Assembly (NCBI GenBank): GCA_951799405.1
Contig: OX637353.1
Location: forward strand, 7,068,001 to 7,132,000
Direction of reading: 5' to 3'
Origin: Agapetus fuscipes
Taxonomy: Eukaryota; Arthropoda; Insecta; Trichoptera; Glossosomatidae
DNA: 64,000 bases
Shown here: positions 15,001-22,868 of the stretch, one piece after another
Numbering within the stretch: the stretch's first letter is position 1
Layout of the letters: each line of letters begins with the position of its first letter
Program-made: the position numbers and the translations under genes
The notes under the pieces: generated by a model
Told to the model about the DNA's origin: nothing
The model's input: the letters and a program-made list of their open reading frames with translations, nothing else
Database searches by the model: none

Positions 15001-16941
15001 TCTACATTGTATTTAGAATGGCTAGATCTCTATTGGATTTGAAATGGCTTGGTCTTCATTGGATTGGGAATGGCTTGATCTCTATTGGATTTGGAATGGC
15101 TTGGTCTTCATTGGATTGGGAATGGCTTGATCTTCATTGAATTTAGAATAGCATGATGATAATTTAAATGGATATTTTGAATGTGCGGACCATAGAGTGC
15201 GGGTTCTATTGCAAGCTTAAAGATTTACACAAGGATTGCATGTCTTTATTAACATAATTAAAAGTAGATACTTTCAAAAATACAAATAATATGTTTTCTT
15301 CAGGTCCTACGAAGAGGTCTTGACGTACTTTATGAAATCTGAGAGAGCCAACTTGAGGGATTATAGACAATCAAAAAAACATAACAAAAGTGGACTTATG
15401 AGCATTGAAGACATTCCTCACAAGTAAGTATTACGTATTAGTCGCTTACTTGAAACCACAAAAATAATAATATTTAAAAACATCGTAAAAGGGTTATTGA
15501 ACCATCTAAATATAGGTAACAGGGAAACCTTTCAAGTCATCCATAATTGAAAAGGGATAACTCGGTTGACACAGTTACACACTCAGTTATAATTAGCTAA
15601 CGCTCACTGAATCGTAGAACGCTTTCGTGTTTATTGATCGACATTAAAGACTCCGCACCTTCATACGCTGTCATCTAATTAATTACAATTTTCTGTTTAC
15701 GCAGATCACCATTGTTGGATGCCTTCCTAGGAGCAGCTCAAGAATTGGGACACCAGATTGTCGACTACAATGACGGGGATAGTGTGGGCTTTGGAAGAGT
15801 ACAAGCGCATACCCTAAACGGCAAAAGACACAGCGCTGCAAGGGGATTTCTACATCCATTCATCAACCGCAAGAATCTACATATCTTGCCGTACAGCAGA
15901 GTGACAAAAATCCACATAAACAAAAAAACAAAGACAGCGAAATCTGTTGAATACGTAAGAAACAAAATCAAATACAAAGTCAAAGCTAGAAAAGAAATAA
16001 TACTATCGGCTGGTACACTATCTTCCCCGCAATTGTTGATGCTTTCTGGGATTGGACCGAAAGAACATTTGGAAGAACTGAATATACCTGTTGTTCAAGA
16101 TTTACCAGTTGGTCAAAACATGTACGACCACCTCTGTTTCTTGGGATTGCCATTCACAGTGGATTTGTCAGCTGGGACTATAATCGAGAGCGATGTGTTG
16201 AGTGCAGCAAATGTGCTAAACTGGTTCAACAAGGGGCAAGGTCCGTTTACATTGATTGGAGGAGTAGAAGGATTAGGTTACATCAAAACTAACATCTCCG
16301 AAGAAACAAGTGACTACCCAGATATAGAATTAATATTCCTTCCTGCAGGTATTTCATCAGATAAAAGCGGAGCCGTCCACAAAGGTATGAAAGTATCCGA
16401 AGACTTTTACCAAGAAGTCTTCGGGGAAATAACTGAAAAACCGATATTCTCCATGGCACCTATGCTCCTCCACCCAAAATCAAAAGGGTATTTGAAACTA
16501 AGAGACAAAAATCCTTTCCATTGGCCTAAATTTTATTATGATTACTTTTCTGACAGAAGAGACCTTCAAACGATGGTTGAAGGGATAAAATATTCAATAG
16601 AACTATCTAAAACGAAAGCGTTTCAAAACTTTGGAGCGAAAGTTCATAATAAACCATATCCTATGTGTCAGGATCACACTTTTGGCTCTGATGAATATTG
16701 GGAATGTGCTTTGAGAGTCATGGGAGCTACGCTGTACCATCAGATAGGAACATGCAAGATGGGACCTGCGACAGATCCAGAAGCTGTGGTGGACCACGAA
16801 TTGAGAGTTCATGGCATTCAGAAATTGAGAGTAGCTGATGCAAGCATCATTCCTAGACCAATCACAGCACATACACACGCTCCAACAGTTATGGTCGGAG
16901 AAAAGATCTCTGATATACTAAAGAAAACATGTCAAGATTAA
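1..16941 (+). CDS. GMC oxidoreductase (insect glucose-dehydrogenase-like), 5'-partial, four exons
   Basis: Join 1-55, 1084-1216, 15304-15423 and 15705-16941: 1545 bases in one frame, 514 residues and a TAA. GMC enzymes are FAD-dependent oxidoreductases acting on alcohols and sugars, and insect members are usually secreted. Seen: signature 1 at residues about 30-48 ([19 protein letters not shown]); signature 2 at about 206-220 ([15 protein letters not shown]); a C-terminal domain with [11 protein letters not shown] (His448) and THAPTVM (His494), which align with the catalytic His/His or His/Asn pair of the family. The N-terminal Rossmann GxGxxG and any signal peptide are missing because the window starts inside the gene; family members are around 600 residues, so roughly 100 are absent. 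No frameshift or early stop is seen, so the gene looks functional although intron 2 holds a 13-kb minisatellite. The exact substrate cannot be told; glucose dehydrogenase, ecdysone oxidase-like or another insect GMC clade are all possible. Confidence 0.93.
1084..1216 (+). CDS. GMC oxidoreductase, exon with signature 1
   Basis: The acceptor is TTTCCAG ending at 1083. The exon reads [13 protein letters not shown] and then the [15 protein letters not shown] signature, and ends in a split Trp codon (TG) before a GTCAGT donor at 1217-1222. An open frame also runs upstream from 1029, but those residues do not continue the family alignment, whereas exon 1-55 does; 1029 is therefore not a start. Intron 1 (56-1083) holds nothing recognisable except AT-rich sequence. 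Confidence 0.92.
1324..1425 (+). repeat. Short repeat fragment shared with the SINE type 2 3' region
   Basis: The string AGAGGGCTCTTGAGGTGTGA followed by an A-run and GCGCTCACCAAAT occurs here. The reverse complement of the same block is seen at about 38965-39010 and 47665-47710, next to SINE type 2 sequence. It is a fragment of a dispersed repeat inside intron 2, upstream of the minisatellite. Confidence 0.5.
1512..1740 (+). repeat. LINE A 3' module, free copy A1
   Basis: It starts TTCCTTGACTTATAGG and carries the conserved blocks TGGTATGCGGCTGACCA, TTTGCCAATGTCACCCCTG and GCGCGAACTTGTA in the order found at the 3' end of the LINE at 25918-27304. No reverse-transcriptase sequence precedes it. 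It lies in intron 2 of the GMC gene in sense orientation. The TTAGA tail seen in other copies is not recognisable here. Confidence 0.8.
5087..13512 (+). repeat. Eight copies of a 12-bp-longer unit carrying a palindrome
   Basis: At about 5099, 5787, 6553, 7215, 8912, 10094, 10756 and 13498 one unit is 12 bp longer and contains the perfect palindrome TCATGATCATGA, preceded by GGGACATGC. The flanking variants are the same each time (TTTGATTTGGAATGG before, GAATTTAGAAT after), so all eight descend from one event and mark amplified blocks. The spacings are 688, 766, 662, 1697, 1182, 662 and 2742 bp; most are a multiple of 26 plus 12. Confidence 0.9.
8249..8299. repeat. Inverted unit forming a hairpin inside the minisatellite
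   Basis: 8271-8299 is a single unit in the reverse orientation. The arms 8249-8270 and 8278-8299 (22 bp each) are complementary apart from one mismatch, around a 7-base loop GACCAAG. It is the only inverted unit I noticed in the array. Confidence 0.88.
15153..15303 (+). other. Unique intron sequence between minisatellite and exon
   Basis: Only 151 bp of non-repetitive sequence separate the array from the exon at 15304. It ends in the pyrimidine-rich acceptor ATGTTTTCTTCAG. No other feature is seen. Confidence 0.6.
15304..15423 (+). CDS. GMC oxidoreductase, third exon in window
   Basis: The acceptor TTCTTCAG ends at 15303. The first base completes the split Trp codon, and the exon then reads [20 protein letters not shown] and ends SIEDIPH plus AA of a Lys codon before a GTAAGT donor at 15424. 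It is 120 bp long and not a long ORF in its own right. It lies only 151 bp after the end of the minisatellite. Confidence 0.9.
15705..16941 (+). CDS. GMC oxidoreductase, terminal exon
   Basis: The acceptor TTTACGCAG ends at 15704. The first base completes Lys, and the frame continues [23 protein letters not shown] to the TAA at 16939-16941. This exon holds the rest of the FAD-binding domain, signature 2 and the whole C-terminal substrate domain. Intron 3 (15424-15704) is 281 bp. No AATAAA is seen close behind the stop; the first one noticed is at 17746-17751, inside a LINE remnant. Confidence 0.95.
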
Positions 16942-17410
16942 GACGTAGTCTTCTGGTTTAACTTCCAATCGCCACTTCTAGAGAAGATCTGTTTTTATCA
17001 TAGCATATTTTTTAATATTTGTGTTTTGTAATCATTTGCTGTTGGCCATATTATGGATTGGTTCATCCGTTTTCGGAGACAATTTTTCATCCCCAGGTGT
17101 CATGACGGTGCCCTGGGTCTCGACATACCAACCGATCATGTAGGTAAATAGAAAGCTATAAAAAAAGGATGCGAGTGAACAGCTGATCTCACGGTCAAGT
17201 GTTTTCGCAACAATTTGTGCCAAATTGTACGGATAACGTCTAATGAGTTAGTGTCCATATTCTTAGCTTGTTATTTACCAATATGATCAGTAGATTAGTC
17301 GAGACTGCTGCGTTGCTTGCACTTACAGAGCAGTTCGATAACGACGGTTCATGGTCCAATAAACCAGAACCAAAACACGGATTGATGAACTGGTAAGAAA
17401 AATATAAACA
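16942..17410 (+). other. 3' flank of the GMC gene, no clear gene
   Basis: This probably includes the 3' UTR of the GMC gene. No AATAAA is seen just after the stop. An open stretch 17284-17397 followed by GTAAGA looks slightly exon-like but matches no family I recognise and is not called. Confidence 0.4.
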
Positions 17411-17574
17411 ATGTTTGGAGAGCGTGCATTTGCAGTTGATGCAGTTGTAGTTGCTCCACTGGTTTGGAACCACCTGCCTCATCATGTGAGGGAGATAGAG
17501 GACCATGAAAGTTCCGAAATGCTCTGAAGACAAGCAAATTACTGGCATCATTTAGACGAGCGCTCTTGGAGTGA
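17411..17574 (+). pseudogene. C-terminal remnant of a non-LTR retrotransposon ORF2
   Basis: One frame reads FGERAFAVDAVVVAPLVWNH and continues LPHHVREIED. After a frameshift another reads KFRNALKTSKLLASFRRALL and ends at TGA 17572-17574. The pattern R-F-x-V-A-P-x-x-W-N-x-L-P followed by F-x-x-x-L-K-x-x-L is typical of the extreme C-terminus of CR1/Jockey-type ORF2 proteins. The catalytic part is absent. AATAAA at 17746-17751 may be the end of its 3' UTR. Confidence 0.6.
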
Positions 17575-17927
17575 TTACATTACGAAACGGAGCTCTAACG
17601 AAATCATCAACTCATCATCATCATCAATGAAATACCTACTACTGATGGTTTAAGCCTAGGGTGTAGGTTGTTTTAGATATAATCAAATAGGTATAATTGT
17701 ACATTTATCATTGTAAATATTTTAATCGTGTTTAAAATGTATCACAATAAAGGTCTCTGTGGATGGTATTGATTTTTGCACGAGATATTATCATTCCAAA
17801 GGCTATTTCGATATTAAATTTGTACGCAAGCTTCTAGGAAATAGGGTGGGACATGTGAGGTCGTATGTCACCAGACATACTGTGTACTTAGCATAACAGG
17901 GTGTGGGGGAATTTAATTGTAAACGTC

Positions 17928-17960
17928 TATCTATAATCTAAGTTGCAAATATATATTGAC
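17928..17960 (-). repeat. LINE A 3' tail fragment
   Basis: TATAATCTAAGTTGCAAATAT is the reverse complement of the last bases of the LINE A module, alone. Nothing of the module body follows. Confidence 0.5.
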
Positions 17961-17994
17961 AATAAGGCCCATATTTAATATTAATATTTTCAAA

Positions 17995-18127
17995 TTTGCT
18001 CTTTGCTGGGTTGAAAAATTCATAAAACCTTTACCAATGACCGGTCACCAAAGGTCCATCCAGCCTTACAGCAACTGGGTCTTGCTTGAGAATTGGCGCT
18101 TTGTAGCGACGACGATCAAGCTCGTAA
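17995..18127 (+). repeat. SINE type 2 body, 5'-truncated
   Basis: From CTTTGCTGGGTTGAAAAATT to GGCGCTTTGTAGCGACGAC it is nearly identical to 30496-30606, the body of the complete type 2 copy. The tRNA-like head is missing. A type 1 SINE follows directly. Confidence 0.7.
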
Positions 18128-18352
18128 AAAGGACGATAGCTCAATTGGTAGAATGCTTACATTCCATGCCGAGAGCAAGGGTTCGATCTTAAAGGTTTAC
18201 TCAGCCTTCACAAGAAATAAGAACTAGCCCCCCCGGGAGCTGGGAAACCCCCACTTCAACTAAAAGTGGTCCTGAAGCGCCACATGCGACCCCTTCGGGG
18301 ATAACACAGACAAGAAGTTACACTATATGTGTAGCTTAGTTGCGTTGCGTTG
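18128..18352 (+). repeat. SINE type 1 (tRNA-derived)
   Basis: The head GATAGCTCAATTGGTAGAAT resembles an A box and GGTTCGATCTT a B box. The body shares CAGCCTTCACAAGAAAT, GAGCTGGGAAACCC and ACCCCTTCGGGG with the copy at 34146-34490. It ends AGCTTAGTTGCGTTGC. It is close to full length, but a segment after the head is missing compared with the 34-kb copy. Confidence 0.75.
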
Positions 18353-18353
18353 C

Positions 18354-18540
18354 TCACAAGCAGACACGTATAAATTCGCTTTTACACATGCTGCATGTGT
18401 AATTACAAAAAAAAAACTCACATGAACCTTCATCTTGCAACTCCTGTCGCCGTTCCCTGTACTGGGTGTTGTTGGTAAAAGTGAACAAAGTTTTTACACC
18501 ATACGGTTGTGCCTCATACCAACCAATTATTCAATCATTA
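18354..18540 (-). repeat. LINE A 3' module, degenerate copy
   Basis: Contains CACAAGCAGACACGTATAAA, GCAACTCCTGTCGCC, AAAGTGAAC and CATACCAACCAATTATT in the order of the reverse-complemented module. The tail side abuts the type 1 SINE, as if the SINE had inserted into it. Confidence 0.6.
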
Positions 18541-19520
18541 TATAGATAAATGATCATCTGAGTGACCAACATAATTGGTGTCTAGTTTTTTTTTTGCAAT
18601 TTTTATACCAAACACACTGTATGTTCATAATATTTCCGGCATACTTATCTAAGAGCAAAATTTGCTCTTGGATATTTAATATGTTACAACACATGACGTT
18701 CATATATGAATATATGTCTAAAGAGATATGTTGTACATTTTTATCATTGGACGATGATTATGTGATTACGAGCTATCATACAAGTATGAGGGACCTAATA
18801 AATTATGACGTGCATCCATATCATATCACACATTTTTGTTCATAAGATATCTACCGCCTACAAGAATTTGAGATAATTACGCCGAGTATGGAACGTTCAA
18901 GTTTACATTCACATGTCGTGGTAAGTAAAAAAATGTACGGAAGATCGCGTTGACATTTACGATCACTGGAGGCGCTGTAAACTTCTATACACGTTTTACT
19001 CTCCACGACGTGTGAGAGTACTGGTTTCTTTTTATTTACTAAAAAAAGTGTTCGAGAATTATTTAAGACAGCAAATTCATGAATCATCCGCCAACTGAAA
19101 TGAAATATTATACAAAAAAAAATGGTGTGCAACCCATAAATTAAATTTTCTAAATAAAAGTGTTAATCTGTTATTCAGAGATAGCAACACCATGGTGTAA
19201 CCAAAGATTTTTGTGTGTGTTAGTTTTAATAAAGGAAGGTCCCTGGATGTTGTAAAGATTATTTTTTTAAACCCTGTTAGAGTTTAATGTTATTCAGTTG
19301 ATTGTTTGGGGTCCCAGCAGGAGTGTGTGCCTTGAAGAGATCGATTTGTCTCTGTTTTAGGGAGTCGGAGACCCCAAGTTCTGGGTCTCTGTGATCAAGA
19401 CGTCAGGATGGAAGGAGGTCAACTCGTCTGATGTGTGGTTGAAACACATTTGATTATTGCATACTCCCATCCCAATAAGGTGTCATTTAAGGTTTTTGTT
19501 TCGCAAAAGTTTTGTGCAAT
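18541..19520. other. No gene recognised
   Basis: AT-rich sequence with a less AT-rich island at about 19310-19450. One frame there reads DPKFWVSVIKTSGWKEVNSS before a stop; I do not recognise it. It could be a decayed transposon fragment. Confidence 0.4.
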
Positions 19521-19779
19521 ATAATCTATAATCTAAGTTGCAAAGATATCTTAATATATTAAATGCAACAGACACGTGTAAGTTCGTGCTTCAAAGCTAC
19601 ATATATATGTACCTATTGGCATTTTAATACCCAAAACCTCAAATAAACGTACACCCTGCAATTTTTTCCGTTCAAAAGATAGTATATTTTGTCTCTGAAA
19701 CAGAGGTGACATTGGCAAAGTGAACATTTTTTTACATTATGAATGGTCAGCCTCATACCAACCTATAAGTCAAGGAATG
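19521..19779 (-). repeat. LINE A 3' module, copy A2
   Basis: Starts with the reverse-complemented tail (TATAATCTAAGTTGCAAAG), then the conserved blocks with a small insertion, and ends CCAACCTATAAGTCAAGGAA, the common left border of the module. Confidence 0.75.
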
Positions 19780-19829
19780 CAAATAATAAATAAAATGTGT
19801 ACCTACATACAGAAAAACAAACCTCACAC

Positions 19830-19972
19830 GTACATAAACTTTGCAACTCCTGCTACCTATCCCCGAAACCGAGGTGGCAGTGGCAAAATTGAACCAAGTT
19901 GTTACAGCATGGTATTTGCTGTAAAATCCAACGTACCAACCCCACCTCATACCAACTTATTAAGTTAAAAGG
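19830..19972 (-). repeat. LINE A 3' module, partial copy
   Basis: A second, half-length minus copy directly after A2: TGCAACTCCTGCTACC, GAGGTGGCAGTGGCAAA and CATACCAACTTATTAAGT. The tail half is missing. Confidence 0.6.
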
Positions 19973-20257
19973 ACCCAAAACTGTGTGAAATCAACCATAG
20001 ATACGAAACATTGATTTTCTTTATAAAATAAAAACATTTTATTTTTCGGAATGAAAAAACCATGATGTGCGAGCCTATTATACCTGGAAGCTTGAAGGCA
20101 GCAAAGTGAGCGATTGTCGCCCCATCAATCACACTACGCGGCGGGTCGGTCACTCACAAAGCCTAAAATATACTAGAAGTGTATCGAAACTAAAGTAGCA
20201 CCTCTATTGAGTGCATTTGTTTCTATACATGGTAAGTAAACGTTGTCTAATCTAATC

Positions 20258-20675
20258 TAATCTAATCTAAGTTGCAAGGATATGTTACATTGAAGATTCA
20301 CATTACATGCATTCTCACAACCAGACACGTACAAGTTCGCGCTTGCACATGCCTCATGTGAACCTACAACATAAAAATCAAATCTCAAATGGACATACAC
20401 CCTGCAACTCTTGCCGTCCTTCCCTGAGACAGGGGTGACATTGGCAAAGTGAACCATTTTTACAGCATGGGTGGTCAGCCGCATACCAACCTATAAGTCA
20501 AGGAACACACACACACGACAAATTACATTTTATACATCATTAAATAATAATATTCAAATACAAAATATCCATTTACAAACAAAAACAAATTCCAATTTAA
20601 TAAACCCTATTCGCCAACATTACAGATCAACCGCCATTTCTTTCTGTCCTTACATACTTCTTTCGAAGAAGAAAA
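20258..20675 (-). pseudogene. LINE A 3' end, 5'-truncated, very young copy
   Basis: On the minus strand this holds the last codons of the LINE A ORF, its 3' UTR, the 3' module and a (TTAGA)n tail (TCTAA repeats at 20248-20272). It is almost base-for-base the same as 26885-27304: predicted peptides of 75 and about 65 residues over both stretches are identical. The two were therefore copied recently or share a recent parent. Confidence 0.9.
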
Positions 20676-21116
20676 CGTTGTACATGAGTAAAAAGTAAAA
20701 AAATCTTAGGGAAATGTATACGAACGTAGACATTGGTTGTATTTTTTACACTACTATGACGTCAAATCAGGTGTGATATGGTTATAGTTTATGTTTTGAA
20801 TGAGGATAACTGTAGCTTTGTTATTGTTTTATTTGTGGTATTCCAGGCGCGGGCACTAGGTAGAGACAAATATGTATATTTTAGCATTTTACATTTACAA
20901 CAACCAAAGACAATGTACCTACAATTTGCTCTATCTCCTTTTTTGCGTTATTTCTATATTTAATGAAATGTAACTTAGTAATTGCTTGATGTCCGATGAC
21001 ATCTGAAGTCAGAGTCAAATCTATCGTCAAAACCCAAAAGGGTTCTTCCGCGCATTAACATTTATAAAAAATACACTTTATTTTATTATTTCCTCTGTCT
21101 AATACATTACAATCGC
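20676..21116. other. No gene recognised
   Basis: AT-rich intergenic sequence; no motif or repeat identified. Confidence 0.4.
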
Positions 21117-21303
21117 CTGTACTGTACTGTACTGTATCCTGCCGCCGTTCCACTAGGGGTGGCCGGTACCTCCGCAGATGCGCCTCCACTTTTTTCTGTC
21201 CTTACAAACCACTTTCATTTCCTCAATATTCATCACCTTTTTCATACATACTCTTCTCTTATTCTCACTCTGCAGATTCCATTCTTTCGTAATCTCACCT
21301 ATT
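21117..21303 (-). pseudogene. LINE C 3' fragment with short-repeat tail
   Basis: Reverse complement of the C-terminal end of a LINE ORF2 (the block around CATTTCCTCAATATTCATCACC also occurs at 39190-39213), ending in a short-repeat tail seen here as CTGTACTGTACTGTACTGTA at 21117-21136. The coding part is too short to be active. Confidence 0.75.
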
Positions 21304-21397
21304 TGGTAATCTGAAAATTTATTCTACTTCACCAAAAATTATGAAACCAAAAAAATCTTGTACTATTCTAAATCACTTATCCAAATCCTTAAAGTGT

Positions 21398-21462
21398 CCA
21401 AAAAGTGGAGACGCATCTGCGAAGGTGCCGGCCACCCCTAGTGAAACGGTGGCAGGATACAG
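21398..21462 (+). repeat. Inverted partner of the LINE C 3' end
   Basis: AAAAAGTGGAGACGCATCTG through GGTGGCAGGATACAG is the plus-strand version of the end found on the minus strand at 21117-21200. Together they form an imperfect inverted repeat with a spacer of about 200 bp. Confidence 0.7.
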
Positions 21463-22619
21463 TGCAGCAAAGTTCTTATCCTTTCGTCAGTCTCTCCTAC
21501 TAAGTCCTTTTTTTCACAAAAAAATCTCCATATCCCAAAAACAGTGAATCCAAAGATGATCCCTTTTTTAAAAAAAAGGAAACAAACAGGGTACTGTAAT
21601 TAAATAATCATTCTTTGGGATATCGATAACCAACAATTAGATTGTTAGTTTACGATACTATGAAAAAATCCTGAATAAATACGTATATTGCAGGATGATT
21701 TTAATTGCTTTCAAATTTAACAAAATAGCTGCTTGCAAAAGTGTTGACTGTTGATAATTGATACGTTATGGCTCACAAAAGGTGTTTGCTTACTTCTGAG
21801 ATTATATGTAGAGGATCGAAAGTTATTGATTGATTTTCGTTGGAAAATTTATAGGCTAAAAAAACCTGTAATTAATATTTTACGTGATGTGAAACGGATA
21901 TGAGAACAAAATAACAGGTAAGTGTGAGGAATTAACAGCAAAGATGTTTAGTTCCCTTGTAACGAAATTGTTTTTGTTTTTTTCACTAATAAGATGTTAT
22001 AAAGCTGACCTCTCAAAATGTGAAACATTTTATTGTTTCAAATGTCACTCATATTTCAGAAAAAGGCTGCAGGAGTTGCAGGGATTTTGTTCGATTGAGG
22101 TTTGGCTCTTTTTTTGTAACTAATTTTTCAGTATGGGTAAGCGGAAACTATCACGTGTTAGCTTAGAATCGAATATGAATCTTAAGTGTTAATATGTTGT
22201 TATGATTTATTTCGGGTTCACTTTTAGTAAAACTGCAGTGGAATTTATTTTAAAGTATTTATTTTTTAACAAGTTGATTACATGGTATGGCTCACTTTGT
22301 AACTTCTGTATTGTCGGTTTCACTGCTTGGGCGTTTTCTTGAGTGTTCCTGACCATACGAGACGCCTATAGAATGGATATTTCCATAGAGTGCAAGAAGT
22401 ACAAAGTACAAAATATCAAACACTCACGTCAACGCACACATATACACAGTAAGTAAGCACGCCTAGGCACACAATCACAAAAACATTCAGGCATGAACCT
22501 ATACATTCTTTACAATATTTTCCATTTTTTATTAACTTGATTATAGATTTTGAATCCGTATTGAAAAGACACAAGAAAAAGAAGAGTGTAACATAATATA
22601 ATATGAATGCGTTAAGTAC
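21463..22619. other. No gene; degenerate repeat piece at about 22040-22130
   Basis: Mostly AT-rich unique sequence. 22066-22110 contains GGCTGCAGGAGTTGCAGGGA and GATTGAGGTTTGGC, a worn piece of the LINE A module in plus orientation. Confidence 0.4.
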
Positions 22620-22868
22620 CTATTTGTCAAAAATAACTTTCAAAACGTTTGGATTCTCCACACGTCGTGCAGAAGACTTTAGAATCATCTGCTGAATGCT
22701 CATGAATATTGAGAAATTACCATTGCCCACTAAGCCGTGGTCATTTATTTCGCTAAGCATTTCCGATCTGCCTAATCCGTTAACAATTTGCCTAACAATG
22801 TTACACGATGTCTCTGCCAGCAGAGCATACGGTAGCCACTTGGCTGGCTGGCAAATTGCCTGACGCAA
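22620..22868 (-). CDS. Unrecognised open segment, possible terminal exon
   Basis: The minus strand is open for 82 residues ending in TAG, with mixed hydrophilic and hydrophobic sequence (for example INDHGLVGNGNFSIFMSIQQ and SSARRVENPNVLKVIFDK). It is less AT-biased than its surroundings. AG dinucleotides just upstream (a TTAG shortly before, and GCGTCAG) could serve as acceptors. I recognise no family and see no partner exon. A chance ORF or a decayed transposon gene is as likely as a real exon. Confidence 0.2.
   Translation of the reverse strand: MRQAICQPAKWLPYALLAETSCNIVRQIVNGLGRSEMLSEINDHGLVGNGNFSIFMSIQQMILKSSARRVENPNVLKVIFDK

Larger units (their letters stand above)
2095..15152 (+). repeat. 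26-bp tandem minisatellite, about 500 units, in intron 2 of the GMC gene
   Basis: About 13.06 kb of head-to-tail 26-bp units built on GGAATGGCTTGATC or GGAATGGCTTGGTC. Two main unit types differ at TTTGG/TTGGG before the core, GATC/GGTC after it and CTATT/TCATT at the end. They often alternate, giving a 52-bp dimer. Rarer variants (AGAATAGC, AGAATGGCTAG, GAATGTCTTGG, TTTTGAATGG, TGTAATGG) mark longer periods. Because 26 is not a multiple of 3, three units (78 bp) give the same 26-residue Trp-rich repeat in every forward frame, which explains the many false ORFs. Removing the 12-bp insertions leaves about 498.5 units. The borders are sharp: unrelated sequence ends near 2094 and the last unit stops at 15152. 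Copy number depends on how well the array was assembled. Confidence 0.97.

Noticed and set aside
2355..15140. Dozens of ORFs of 60-155 codons in the minisatellite, all Trp-rich
   Set aside because: They follow from the 26-bp period (78 bp is 26 codons in every frame). They shift frame freely, overlap each other and have no start context; they are shadows of the repeat.
2095..15152. A CRISPR-like array
   Set aside because: Units are directly adjacent without unique spacers, and the host is an animal; this is a tandem minisatellite.
15765..15983. Minus-strand ORFs over the GMC terminal exon (also 16603-16878)
   Set aside because: They are antisense shadows of a well-supported coding exon.
17284..17400. 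A small exon with ATG and a GTAAGA donor
   Set aside because: No recognised family, no partner exon, and the region next to it is a LINE remnant; the evidence is too thin to call.
19360..19452. An open stretch reading DPKFWVSVIKTSGWKEVNSS
   Set aside because: Short, flanked by stops, not recognised; probably a transposon scrap.
20248..20272. Telomeric repeat of the insect TTAGG type
   Set aside because: The unit is TTAGA/TCTAA, only a few copies long, and always at the end of the LINE A module; it is a retrotransposon tail.
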